From: Chryseobacterium sp. ERMR1:04 | GTDB lineage: Bacteria; Bacteroidota; Bacteroidia; Flavobacteriales; Weeksellaceae | Assembly (NCBI RefSeq): GCF_001297705.1 | Contig: NZ_LIRF01000008.1 | Location: 1,116,001 to 1,180,000 of the forward strand | Direction of reading: 5' to 3' | Length of the DNA stretch: 64,000 nucleotides | In this document: one piece after another, positions 52,235 to 61,600 of the stretch | Layout of the letters: each line of letters starts with the position of its first letter | Numbering within the stretch: the stretch's first letter is position 1 | Program-made: the position numbers and the translations under genes | The notes under the pieces: generated by a model | Database searches by the model: none | The model's input: only the letters and a program-made list of their open reading frames with translations | What the model was told of the DNA's origin: nothing

Positions 52235-53495
52235 TTTGTTTCCTTTCATAAAAAATTGAAATAGTGACCATGGCAATATAAAATAAAAATAATAAAGCCA
52301 GCTCTTTTGCTATACCAGCGATTCCGCTGTTTCTTAAAATAATATCGTAATAGGCATTCAGTCCCCAGTTCATGGGTGAGAATTTCGCAACGGTCTGCAT
52401 GAATTCAGGCATTAAGAATACAGGAACCCATATTCCTCCAACAGCTGCCAATACAACCACAGAAGTCGCTCCAAACGGCGCAGACTGTTCCTGAGTATCG
52501 GCCAGTGTTCCTAATAAAACACCGAAGCCAATAGCTGCCAATCCTGCAAAAATGGTAACGATAATGAGGTGGAACATTTTTCCAGTCACATCAAACTGAG
52601 GTAAATTCATATAAGGGAAAAGGTAAACTCCCACCGCTACCATCAATAAAAACTGAATGATACAGATGATTAAATACGTACACGTTTTTCCTAAAATATG
52701 AATATAATAAGGCGTTGGGCTCACTCTTACTCTTACACTGGTTCCCTGACTTTTTTCTTTCACTAAATTAATAGAAAGCGGAACGACGATAAAAAATATG
52801 GCGAATAGCGCCCAAGCCGGAACATTATGCTGAACAGAATTCGGTATAATGTCCATTTTCCCTTTTGTAGGCGTAATTTCTTTAAAACTGATTAAGTTTT
52901 TATTTTCATCCAGATTTTCGGTGGTTCCCAATTGATCCTGAAAGGCTTTGTAGATCTTTTTGTTTTCGATCTCAAAAACCATTTTATTAACGGCATTCAT
53001 GACATTGTTTTTGAAACCGATATTGGTTGCCGGATCAAAGTACAAGTGAATGTCTTTGGCTTTTATGTCAACATTCTTTTTTGCAGAAGCAGCATCTGCC
53101 TCAATTCCAAATGAACTTACAATGGTCTGAACCTTAGAGTCAATATTTGCATTTAGATCTTTCGTTAAATTTTCAGGAATGACGATGGCCATCTGATAAT
53201 CCCCTGAAAAAACAGCTTTTTGGGCAGATTTTTCATTGTAATGGGTCACTAACTCGAATGTTTTACCATTTTCGAGCTCATGTTTTATATTTTTTGAAAT
53301 TTCGGATTTGTCGTTATCAATAAAAATAATTGGAATTTTTGAACCTTCCAGATTTTTAAAAGTAGAATCCTGAATTAAAGTGATCGTAATAATCAACAAT
53401 AAAGGCATCACAAAAATAATGACGATTCCACCGATATCTCTTTTCAGTAAAAGGATTTCCTTAACGAAACTTCTCCACAATTTATACAACAACAT
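52224..53495 (-). CDS. ABC-2 type exporter permease
   Basis: 423 residues: first membrane helix about 22-42, a long periplasmic domain (about 43-220), then five helices ('WALFAIFFIVVPLSINLV', 'YLIICIIQFLLMVAVGVYLF', 'LIIVTIFAGLAAIGFGVLLG', 'VVVLAAVGGIWVPVFLM', 'LALLFLFYIAMVTISIFY'). This is the ABC2_membrane_3 topology. It overlaps the ATPase gene by 14 bases and should export a pigment precursor or lipid. Confidence 0.9.
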   Translation of the reverse strand: MLLYKLWRSFVKEILLLKRDIGGIVIIFVMPLLLIITITLIQDSTFKNLEGSKIPIIFIDNDKSEISKNIKHELENGKTFELVTHYNEKSAQKAVFSGDYQMAIVIPENLTKDLNANIDSKVQTIVSSFGIEADAASAKKNVDIKAKDIHLYFDPATNIGFKNNVMNAVNKMVFEIENKKIYKAFQDQLGTTENLDENKNLISFKEITPTKGKMDIIPNSVQHNVPAWALFAIFFIVVPLSINLVKEKSQGTSVRVRVSPTPYYIHILGKTCTYLIICIIQFLLMVAVGVYLFPYMNLPQFDVTGKMFHLIIVTIFAGLAAIGFGVLLGTLADTQEQSAPFGATSVVVLAAVGGIWVPVFLMPEFMQTVAKFSPMNWGLNAYYDIILRNSGIAGIAKELALLFLFYIAMVTISIFYERKQNAV

Positions 53496-54237
53496 CTCTT
53501 AATTCTTTTCCGGTTAATGAAATGAAAACATCTTCTAAGTTTTCGGCACTGGCAACTCTGTTCACCAATTCTTCAGGAGTTCCAACAGCGTGGATTTTCC
53601 CATGATCAATGATCGCAATTTTTGTACAGAATTCTTCTGCCTCAGAAAGGTGATGTGAGGTGTAAATGATGCACGTTCCTTTTTTATTTAAATCTAAAAG
53701 ATAATCAATAATTGCTTTTTTAGATTGAACATCAACGCCAACGGTTGGTTCATCAAGAAACAAGACTTTCGGATTATGAAGTGTTCCTGCTATCAAATTG
53801 CAACGACGTTTCATTCCTCCAGAGAATTGTTCTACTTTTTTATCAGCGAATTTTGACAATCCCATAAGTTCTAAGGATTCATCAATCGCAATTTTTAATT
53901 TTTTATGAGGCAAACCATACAAGCTACCGAAGAACATTAAGTTTTCTTTTGCCGTAAGCGTAGGATATAATGCATATTCCTGAGGAACGATCCCGATGAT
54001 CTGTCTTAATTTAAAACCATCTTTTTGGGGAGATAGTCCGTTGATCTTAAAAGTTCCTGACGTAGGTTTTATCAACCCCGAAAGTATAGAAATCAAAGTT
54101 GTTTTTCCTGCTCCGTTGGGTCCCAGTATTCCGTAGATTTCGTTTTGATTAATATTCAACGAGATATCATTTACAGAAAACTCTTCTGCGTGCTTGTATT
54201 TTTTATACAGGTTTTTTATTTCAATGATGTTCTCCAC
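53482..54237 (-). CDS. ABC transporter ATP-binding protein
   Basis: 251 residues: Walker A 'GPNGAGKTT', Q loop 'VPQEYALYP', signature 'FSGGMKRR', Walker B 'VLFLDEPTVGVD' and H-loop His in 'TSHHLSEAEE'. It forms the exporter with the overlapping ABC-2 permease. It starts one base after the BtrH-like gene. Confidence 0.95.
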   Translation of the reverse strand: MENIIEIKNLYKKYKHAEEFSVNDISLNINQNEIYGILGPNGAGKTTLISILSGLIKPTSGTFKINGLSPQKDGFKLRQIIGIVPQEYALYPTLTAKENLMFFGSLYGLPHKKLKIAIDESLELMGLSKFADKKVEQFSGGMKRRCNLIAGTLHNPKVLFLDEPTVGVDVQSKKAIIDYLLDLNKKGTCIIYTSHHLSEAEEFCTKIAIIDHGKIHAVGTPEELVNRVASAENLEDVFISLTGKELRDVVV

Positions 54238-54238
54238 G

Positions 54239-55234
54239 TTAAATTGCTTTTCTCAGTTTTTTATAGAAAGCTTCTTCCAGATCAGCAATATGAAGCATTG
54301 ATTTTGAAAGCTCCTGATAGATATTGCTTTTTGAATTTCTGTTTTTGTAAACTCTTGCAATATCCACGGCAAAATCTCTCCAAAGATCACCGATTGCGGT
54401 AATTTCTTTAGACAGTTCTTTTAGTTCATCATTCTTAAGAATTACGGAAGCTTCCTGTAAAAAAGCTCCATAAATAAATCTGAAACCGCCACCGCCTGTT
54501 CCGATTTCCTCTTGCATTCTGATCAATTGGCCCAAATAATGATTGGTCACTTTTGTACCTTTTTTATCTGCCCATTTCGGGATGCTTTTTGCGACCCATC
54601 TCATGGCTTTTACGCCGATAAGTGGAACGGGAGCCAACATGTTTTTACAAGTATCTTTAATTCCTTTTTTTATGGCTTCTTCTATATTTACATTCTCAGG
54701 AATATAAGTAGGGTAGTACATATGGCCTTTGGGAGGAAGTGCTCCTTTGGCATATCTTACTTTTTCCAATTCGGCTTCAGAAAGGGAAGTGGTGTAATCC
54801 ATCACGGGATCACTGATCAAAAATCTTCCGTCTTCTTTTCCGTAAACGACCAAATTGTGGGCGTTGAAATGGAATTTATATTCTTCAGGAAAATACGTAA
54901 GGTTAAAAACCCCAACCTGTAAACCTGTTGGGACATTATTTTCTAAGTTTTTCTCTAAAGCTAATTGAGCGTCTTTAGGATTCGAGAATTTTTCTCTTTT
55001 AATTTTAATTCCCAGTCTTTTTGCGGCTTTGCTGAAAATAGCTCCCGGCATTGGCCTGTAGCTGAAGCCTGGGGCGAAATTTACTTTTAAAAAAGGTAAA
55101 TACACGAAAAATAACCCTGAACCAATTCCGAAGATCATCGGTTCGCTGAGTTTGAGCCCTTTGTTTATGAGTAAATTAGAGGCAACACCGTTTTCGCAAT
55201 GCGCAGTTTGATGGTGTTCAAAATTAAGTTTCAT
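54239..55234 (-). CDS. BtrH N-terminal domain protein
   Basis: 331 residues. The N-terminus 'HHQTAHCENGVASNLLINKGLKLSEPMIFGIGSGLFF' fits the BtrH_N family; Cys13 and the later His in 'FNAHNLVVYGKEDGRFLISDP' are the expected papain-like pair. In butirosin synthesis BtrH moves an acyl group from an ACP to an amine. Here it may transfer or release an ACP-bound chain, an inference. The C-terminal 130 residues are helical ('HYLGQLIRMQEEIG...LRKAI'). It follows a palindromic repeat. Confidence 0.8.
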   Translation of the reverse strand: MKLNFEHHQTAHCENGVASNLLINKGLKLSEPMIFGIGSGLFFVYLPFLKVNFAPGFSYRPMPGAIFSKAAKRLGIKIKREKFSNPKDAQLALEKNLENNVPTGLQVGVFNLTYFPEEYKFHFNAHNLVVYGKEDGRFLISDPVMDYTTSLSEAELEKVRYAKGALPPKGHMYYPTYIPENVNIEEAIKKGIKDTCKNMLAPVPLIGVKAMRWVAKSIPKWADKKGTKVTNHYLGQLIRMQEEIGTGGGGFRFIYGAFLQEASVILKNDELKELSKEITAIGDLWRDFAVDIARVYKNRNSKSNIYQELSKSMLHIADLEEAFYKKLRKAI

Positions 55235-55252
55235 TCGTTGCTTGATTTTACC

Positions 55253-55285
55253 AAACCTTCAAGGTTTTTAAAACCTTGAAGGTTT
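55253..55285. repeat. Perfect 16-bp inverted repeat (CCTTCAAGG variant)
   Basis: Arms 55253-55268 (AAACCTTCAAGGTTTT) and 55270-55285 are exact complements around one base. It sits in the only sizable gap of the upper operon and may attenuate transcription. It resembles the CTTGTCAAG palindromes at 12197 and 34492. Confidence 0.8.
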
Positions 55286-55289
55286 CTAT

Positions 55290-55694
55290 TTATTTACCGT
55301 TGAAATTTTTTAATTCATCCACTGAAATCCCGAATGCATCGGCATATTTTTTCAGTACGGATTCGCTTAGTGTCTTAAATACTTTCGGTTTTGCATGTCT
55401 TTTTACTCTCCATTGCCACATTCCGGCGTAGGAAGCAAGAACCTGTAAATCCATTTTGTTCAGTTCCATGAAATAAACAATTGGACTCGCTATATTATTG
55501 GCAACATCTTGTCTGGCTTCTTCTATTCTTTCATTAATTAAGGCTAAAGATTCATCCAAAGCGGCTTTCTTAACGTCCCAACCAATGCTGTTTGCCGTTG
55601 TATAATTATTGTTTTCATCAGTCACGTATAACACTTCGGTCATATTAGCTGACTTCAAGTTGCTTTCGTCCTGAGGAAGGTCTTGTTTTTTCAT
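55290..55694 (-). CDS. Conserved cluster protein, helical, unknown function
   Basis: 134 residues. The N-terminus is acidic and unstructured; residues about 38-70 form a helix ('VKKAALDESLALINERIEEARQDVANN'), followed by 'SPIVYFMELNKMDLQVLASYAGMWQWRVKRHAKPKVFKTLSESVLKKYADAFGIS'. No family motif known to me. It lies 5 bases after the hotdog gene and before a palindromic repeat, clearly part of the operon. Confidence 0.65.
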   Translation of the reverse strand: MKKQDLPQDESNLKSANMTEVLYVTDENNNYTTANSIGWDVKKAALDESLALINERIEEARQDVANNIASPIVYFMELNKMDLQVLASYAGMWQWRVKRHAKPKVFKTLSESVLKKYADAFGISVDELKNFNGK

Positions 55695-55699
55695 TCTTT

Positions 55700-56143
55700 T
55701 TATTGTTTTACTTCCTGAATAAACAAATTAATCTCAGCTCTAATTAATAATTCATCATTATGAAAAGTCTCACAAAAGATATTGCAGATGTTTTCATACT
55801 GAGAAATCAAAGATGCTTTTGAAATGATCTGGTCACCCACTTTAGGTAAGGCGAAAACTTCAATCTTTTTGATATTGGTAATAAAGCCAATCACTTTTGT
55901 GTCGGCTTCAGGATTTTCGAAGAAACTTTGTCCAAGAATGGATGAGCAGGTTTGTGCGAGGTTTTCAATTAGCCCCGCTTCAACAAACTCATTGTTATGA
56001 ACAAAAATATTGTCCTCGAGTATTTCAAAGGAAGTCACCACTTTTTCTTTAGTCAATTCTAAAATATAATCTGCCATCAACATTGGATGACGATGGGGTA
56101 AGAATTGATGAATATTGATGATGTTTTTTTCCTTGATTTCCAT
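55700..56143 (-). CDS. ApeP-like hotdog dehydratase, His-bearing partner
   Basis: 147-residue single hotdog. N-terminal 'FLPHRHPMLMADYI' and core 'DNIFVHNNEFVEAGLIENLAQT' match the predicted 3-hydroxyacyl-ACP dehydratase group (COG4706-like) rather than FabZ, since the GHFPG motif is missing. It has His at both positions where its neighbour has Gln, and the Glu of 'IENLAQ'. It probably dehydrates polyene intermediates with its partner. Confidence 0.78.
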   Translation of the reverse strand: MEIKEKNIINIHQFLPHRHPMLMADYILELTKEKVVTSFEILEDNIFVHNNEFVEAGLIENLAQTCSSILGQSFFENPEADTKVIGFITNIKKIEVFALPKVGDQIISKASLISQYENICNIFCETFHNDELLIRAEINLFIQEVKQ

Positions 56144-56148
56144 GAGAA

Positions 56149-56580
56149 TTATTTTACAACAGTTTTCATTTGAGAGTTGGCAATCTCAACATCATTCAGT
56201 TTCGTAATAATATTGACAAGCGTAACGCCCATTACTTCATTAAGAATAGTAACTTCAGACTTCAGATGATCTCCTACTTTTGGCAATGCCTCAGCTTCAA
56301 AAGACTTGATTGCACCAATATATCCTGTGGGAGCATCTTTTCCCAACAGATAGTATTTGTAGCCGGTGTGTAAAGCCACACTTTGTGCCTGATGCTCGAT
56401 CATTCCTGAAGCCTGAAAAATTCCGTTCTGAACAAAAATATTGTCTTCTTTTATTTCAAATCCTGAGATTAGGTGACTTTCAGAATATTCAGCAATCTCA
56501 TTCACCATTACAAAAGGAGATCTTTGTGGAATTAAGCTTTCAACGAAATTTTGATCTGATGTTGGTAGTCTGTTTTCCAT
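56149..56580 (-). CDS. ApeP-like hotdog protein, Gln variant partner
   Basis: Start at ATG 56580 overlaps the DarB stop (TAATG); an earlier ATG at 56604 is inside darB. The blocks 'LIPQRSPFVMVNEI' and 'DNIFVQNGIFQASGMIEHQAQS' align with the next gene's 'FLPHRHPMLMADYI' and 'DNIFVHNNEFVEAGLIENLAQT'; both His become Gln while the Glu is kept. A catalytically weakened subunit of a heterodimer is the likely reading. Confidence 0.76.
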   Translation of the reverse strand: MENRLPTSDQNFVESLIPQRSPFVMVNEIAEYSESHLISGFEIKEDNIFVQNGIFQASGMIEHQAQSVALHTGYKYYLLGKDAPTGYIGAIKSFEAEALPKVGDHLKSEVTILNEVMGVTLVNIITKLNDVEIANSQMKTVVK

Positions 56581-57719
56581 TAGCAAACCGTTAGTAATGA
56601 ACAAGAATATGCAAATCTTCCACTTTCAGGAACACAAAGAAGTATTTTTTCTCCTTTTTTCAATTTCCCTGAGTTCATCAACTCTTCTAAAGCTACGAAT
56701 ATAGAGCCGGCACCAATATTTCCGATATCAGAAAGATTATAATACCATTTTTCCCAAGGGAAATCTAATCCTACTTTGTCAAATTCCTCTTTAAGGCCTT
56801 CTTTAAAATACCCTGAAGAGATATGCGCCAACACGTGATCAATAGAATCCGGATCTAAACTGTGTTTGTCAAAAGATGATCTTAAACTTTCTGCACCTTT
56901 TACCAAGATGTATTTGTCAAGAATTTTAGTGTCTTGTTTTATCGCAAAAATAGACTGCTTCAACCATTCGTCTGAAGGGTAATCTGCCCAAGATTTTAAA
57001 CTTCCGTCTTCTTGTTTCTCACAACCTGCATACATACAAGCTTCGATTTCGTGAGCGTAAGAATAGAAATCAATGAAATCAATCTTCAAAGAGATTTCGT
57101 TTTCTCTTGGTTTATTTTGTAATAGGAAAGCACCCGCTCCGTCAGAAAGCATCCATCTAAGGAATTCTCTTTTGAAGGCAATAATTGGTCTTTCTTCCAA
57201 TAAAATTAAATTTACTGCTTCGTGGTTGAATTTATCAGCGGTCATCCATGCAGACATTCTTTCAGAACCTGCACAAACTGCTGTTTCCTGAACTCCTGCT
57301 TTAATAGATAGGAATCCGTAATTCAAAGCGTTCATCCCCGAATTACAAAGGCCTGTTGCGGTGTTAATCTCAATAGATTTCCCGATGTTTAATTCCCCAT
57401 GCACCATAGAAGCGTGTGAAGGCTGAATCTGGTCTGGAGAAGTGGTTCCCACAGACAGCAATTTCATATCTGATTTTTTGAAATTTTCATCAAAAAGTCC
57501 TTCAATAGCTTTTGCGGTAAGCTGTGCATTGGTATGCGTTGGGTTTCCTTTTTTGTCTAAAGCGTAATATCTTGTGGTGATTTTATTGTTTCTTAAAATA
57601 ATAGATTTCGCTTTAGATCTCGCCTCATTTATATAGCCAAGATACGTTTCCATTTCATCATTAGAAACAGGCTCATTGGGTAAGTATTTTGATGCTTTTG
57701 TTATAAATACGTCGTACAT
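56580..57719 (-). CDS. darB: DarB, dialkylresorcinol-forming ketosynthase (KAS III-type)
   Basis: 379-residue KAS III-like enzyme that starts dialkylresorcinol synthesis by condensing beta-ketoacyl chains. The nucleophile is Cys125 ('NTATGLCNSGMNAL'), the His lies in 'VLAHISSGYFKEG' and the Asn in 'YYNLSDIGNIGAGSIF'. It ends in TAATG with the next gene and follows darA by one base, the canonical darB-darA pair of dialkylresorcinol and flexirubin clusters. Confidence 0.9.
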   Translation of the reverse strand: MYDVFITKASKYLPNEPVSNDEMETYLGYINEARSKAKSIILRNNKITTRYYALDKKGNPTHTNAQLTAKAIEGLFDENFKKSDMKLLSVGTTSPDQIQPSHASMVHGELNIGKSIEINTATGLCNSGMNALNYGFLSIKAGVQETAVCAGSERMSAWMTADKFNHEAVNLILLEERPIIAFKREFLRWMLSDGAGAFLLQNKPRENEISLKIDFIDFYSYAHEIEACMYAGCEKQEDGSLKSWADYPSDEWLKQSIFAIKQDTKILDKYILVKGAESLRSSFDKHSLDPDSIDHVLAHISSGYFKEGLKEEFDKVGLDFPWEKWYYNLSDIGNIGAGSIFVALEELMNSGKLKKGEKILLCVPESGRFAYSCSLLTVC

Positions 57720-57720
57720 T

Positions 57721-58635
57721 CTATTTTAAATTAATTCCTTGTAAATATTTTTTTTGTTTCTGTCTTTTAAACCAAAATATAGGTGTTGTCAGCAGGTGTA
57801 AAACTAAAACGATGGGTGAGATTACCCAGATTGCTGCCATCAAATATACCTTAAAGAATTTTATCAACAATGGTCGTTTTTCTTTTTTCTTGATAATCAG
57901 GTTAGACCATATGGTGAAAATCTTGTTTCCTACCTTTTCTACTCTTACTAAAAAAGGGCGAATTTCTACGGCTCCGTTTTGTATCAGATCAGGCTGAAGA
58001 TTGTCCAAGTCATTGTTTTTAAAATGCTTTTTAATGACTTCTCCGTATTTTACAGAACCAGTAATTTCTTCATCTGAAACGCCTGCTGCGGGAAGCAACC
58101 CTGATTTTTCTTTTTGCCCGGTTGTTAGCCATCGTAAAATGGTTAATACACTTGTATAATTGTCATGTCGGTCTACCAAAGCGATATTTCCGACAAGTTT
58201 TGATTTCATGTCTTTTAAATACACCTTTAGTTTCTCCTGAGAAAGCATCCACATGTTTCTTGTTGCAGAAATGGTAACTACTGGGGTGTCTTTCAATAGC
58301 TTTTCAGCATATCCGCTTTTCAGGAATGATATAATAGGAATGGAAGGTGTTAAATACCAAACCTGATATCCAAAAATAATAAGGTCATATTTTTTATTCA
58401 ACACTTCCTCCGAAGGCGGAAGGATCTCACTTGGGATCTGTAAATAAGATTCCGGAAAGGTGTCGAAGAATACATCGCTCGACCAGGGGAAAGCAAAGTC
58501 TTCCTTTAACTGAATATTATAATACGTAACATTGTATTCTTCTGTATTACTTTCAAACGGTTTTGCAACATTTTTTACAATGTCTTCCAATTGCCCGGTT
58601 TGTGAATAATATATAACAAGTATGTTTTTTTGCAT
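57721..58635 (-). CDS. darA: DarA, dialkylresorcinol condensing enzyme
   Basis: 304 residues. N-terminus 'MQKNILVIYYSQTGQLEDIVKNVA' is a flavodoxin-like start; 'EDFAFPWSSDVFFDTFPE' and 'IIFGYQVWYLTPSIP' are typical of DarA-type proteins, and the C-terminus has a membrane segment ('YLMAAIWVISPIVLVLHLLTTPIFW'). With DarB it forms the resorcinol ring from two acyl chains. Gene order darA-darB with 1-base spacing supports the assignment strongly. Confidence 0.88.
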   Translation of the reverse strand: MQKNILVIYYSQTGQLEDIVKNVAKPFESNTEEYNVTYYNIQLKEDFAFPWSSDVFFDTFPESYLQIPSEILPPSEEVLNKKYDLIIFGYQVWYLTPSIPIISFLKSGYAEKLLKDTPVVTISATRNMWMLSQEKLKVYLKDMKSKLVGNIALVDRHDNYTSVLTILRWLTTGQKEKSGLLPAAGVSDEEITGSVKYGEVIKKHFKNNDLDNLQPDLIQNGAVEIRPFLVRVEKVGNKIFTIWSNLIIKKKEKRPLLIKFFKVYLMAAIWVISPIVLVLHLLTTPIFWFKRQKQKKYLQGINLK

Positions 58636-58677
58636 TAATTTTTTTTATCGGTTACAAAAATATGCTTTTCATATTTA

Positions 58678-61600
58678 TTATGTATGGTGAAATACTTTTA
58701 TTGATTCTGAACTGAATTCCAGTTTATAATTATCATTTTCAAATGAAGTATTTTTTATATTCAGAAAAATAACAATCTCTGGAAGTTCCGTACTATTTCT
58801 TATATCAAAATTCTCATCAGAAACTAAAAGGACGTTTGCTTTTTTATCGATTTCAGAGAGGTTACTGATGTAATTGATCTTTCTTCTTTTCACAATATAA
58901 CTCTGTTCCGCGATTTCACGTTTTTCGTGATTATTAATTAAACTGAATATTTTTCTGCTTGCTTCCTGTAGCGTTAATAAAACATCTTTTTGTCCAAAAT
59001 CATCAGCGATATGTAAAACAACCGCATCTTTTGGAATATGTTTATTCAATTCGAAGTAAACAGATTTATTCTTTTTGAAATCCTTTTTCAGTTCTTCTAC
59101 AACATCAGTTTCTTTATATAGGAAGCTTAGGAATAACTTCTTTTTAAAATAATTTTCGTCTTCGATCTGATTTCTCAATTTAGCAAACTCATCTCTGAAA
59201 TAGGCATTGATCTTTTTTGTTCTTTCCGAATAGTTTTTACCAAAGCTAAGGTCATCATTGTTAATTCTATCTCCAACTTTTACGGTAATGCTGCCATCAT
59301 AAATAATGAAGTCACCTTTTGGTAATACTTCAGAATTTCCATGAATGTAGACAGGAACTATATCTAAGCCAAACTCTTCGGCAATATAAAAGGCTCCTTT
59401 GTGAAATCTTTTTACATCATTGCTATAAGAACGCTCAGCCTCGGGGAAAACCATTAAAGAATAGCCTTCATTTATTTTTTCTCGAAGTTGATCCATTCCA
59501 TTTTCGATACCTTGAGATACAGGGAAGAAGCCTAGAGCTTTTACCAATTTTCCAAAGACAGGAGATTCATATACCCAGTCATTTACTAAATAGACAATCT
59601 TATGGGTGGCCATTGCCATTGCTAAAGTGTCTAGGAAAGAAGTGTGATTGGCAATAATTACACAGGGCTTACTAAAATCTTCATTCGGATTTCTAATCAC
59701 CGTTTTCTTGACAAACGGACTCAGATGTAAAACGGACTTTAAAAATAATGCAATAGACTTTTTGATCGTACTCAACGTTTTGCCTTTTGCTTTTCTCACA
59801 AAGAAATGTCCGAAGAAAGAAAAGAAAATTCCGCCTAAGCCGTAGTAAAAGAAAGATATAATAGAACGTAAGAACAATCTGAAAGTAATAGGCGAAAGTC
59901 CTTTTTTAGCTCTGTTGGTAATTAATAATCTAAACCAGAACGGATATAATGTTGAGGTGATAATAATGACAGAAAACATTCCGATCAAAGCAACCAAAGC
60001 GAGCGAATGTAAAGCCGGATGTTTGGCGAAAATTAAAGATCCGATGGATAATATCGTGGTGAAAACAGCCAGAATGATTGAAGTTCTATACGTTGGAAGT
60101 TCATTTTTCCCAGTCGTATGCTCTTTTTGCATGGCCTTGGTAAGGAAAATACTGAAATCGTCCCCGACTCCAAAGACTAAGGTACACACAACGGTGCTGA
60201 AAATATTTAATTCTAATCCTAAGAAATAGAGAATTCCCGCAGTTACGACTCCTGTTAAAACAATCGGAAACATCGTAAGAACAGTAAGTTCAAAATTTCT
60301 AAAGAAAACAATGATCGTTAAAACGATTGCTAATAGTGAGTAATTAATTAACGTATTGAAGTCTCTTTTCAATAAGCCTAAAAAGTTTTCGTTCATCTGT
60401 TGACGATCGATTGCTAATGCCTCGTGTTTCTTTTCAACATCTTTGATGAAGGCGTCTCTTTTGGTTTCATCTACTTTCACTACATTAGAAACAGTATAGA
60501 AGCCATTTTCATTACTTAAAAACTCGGAAATTTGTAATGCCTTTATTTTTTCGTAGTCTTCTAAGCTTAACGTAGCATAGTCTTTATTTAAATTGTCATT
60601 GAATTGATTAAAAGCCGAACTGTTAAATCCGAATTTGTTTCCATTGCTTATCAATTCAGAAATTGTCTGATTCTTTTTATGACTGTCCCAGAAATTTTTC
60701 CAGATTTCAATTTTCTTTTGTTGGTCTTTTTCCGATAAAACAACATTTCCAATGGAGTTGTAACTTAATATTTTCCCGTCTTTCTTTTCTTTTTCAAGGA
60801 ATTGAGAAAGTTGAGAGTTCCTTGCCAAGGCTTCGTTCTCAGAATTTCCATAAGAAATGGTGTAAATAGATTTTGAAGTAATGTCAGAAAGTTTCTCCAA
60901 CTTAGCCTCGCTTATTTTTAAATCTTTTGGAATGTAATTCAGATCTCCAATATCTTCATTAAAACCAACGTGTCTGAAACCAAAGATACACGCGATAATA
61001 ATGATAGAGCAGCCAATAATTAAAGGTTTATTTTTCTCATATGGGTAAGATCCTATTTTATCGATAAAGTTGGTGCTTACTTTTTCGTCCTTTTGTTTAG
61101 GCTTGTAAAGTTGAGGAACGATGATTAATGCCGTAATCGAAGAAAGGATAACGGTAATTGCAGCAAAAAGGCCAAGATCTTTCAAAGCTTCAGATCGAAC
61201 AAAAACCAAACATAAAAATGAAACAGCCGTTGTTGCACTACTTAGAATAATGGGTTGTGTAATCTCTTTATACAGCTCTTCAATATTATTGTTGTGCTTG
61301 TAATGGGTAAGAATATGAAGCGCATAATCTATTGTAATTCCAATCAAGATGGCTCCGACACTTAAAGAAATTGCCGAGATTTTATCTTTGATGAAGTATA
61401 AAATCAATAAAGCCAGTAAAACCGAAAATACAGTCGGAAGAAAAACGATGATTGGTGTAAAGAAATTCCTGAAATAATAGATCAACAATATCAAAAGCAA
61501 CGTCATAGAGATGATTACCGTATTCTGAATATCTTTTTTGATCTGTTGAGCATTGGCCACAGCAATTACTGGCGAACCAAAATAACTAAGCTCTGTTTTT

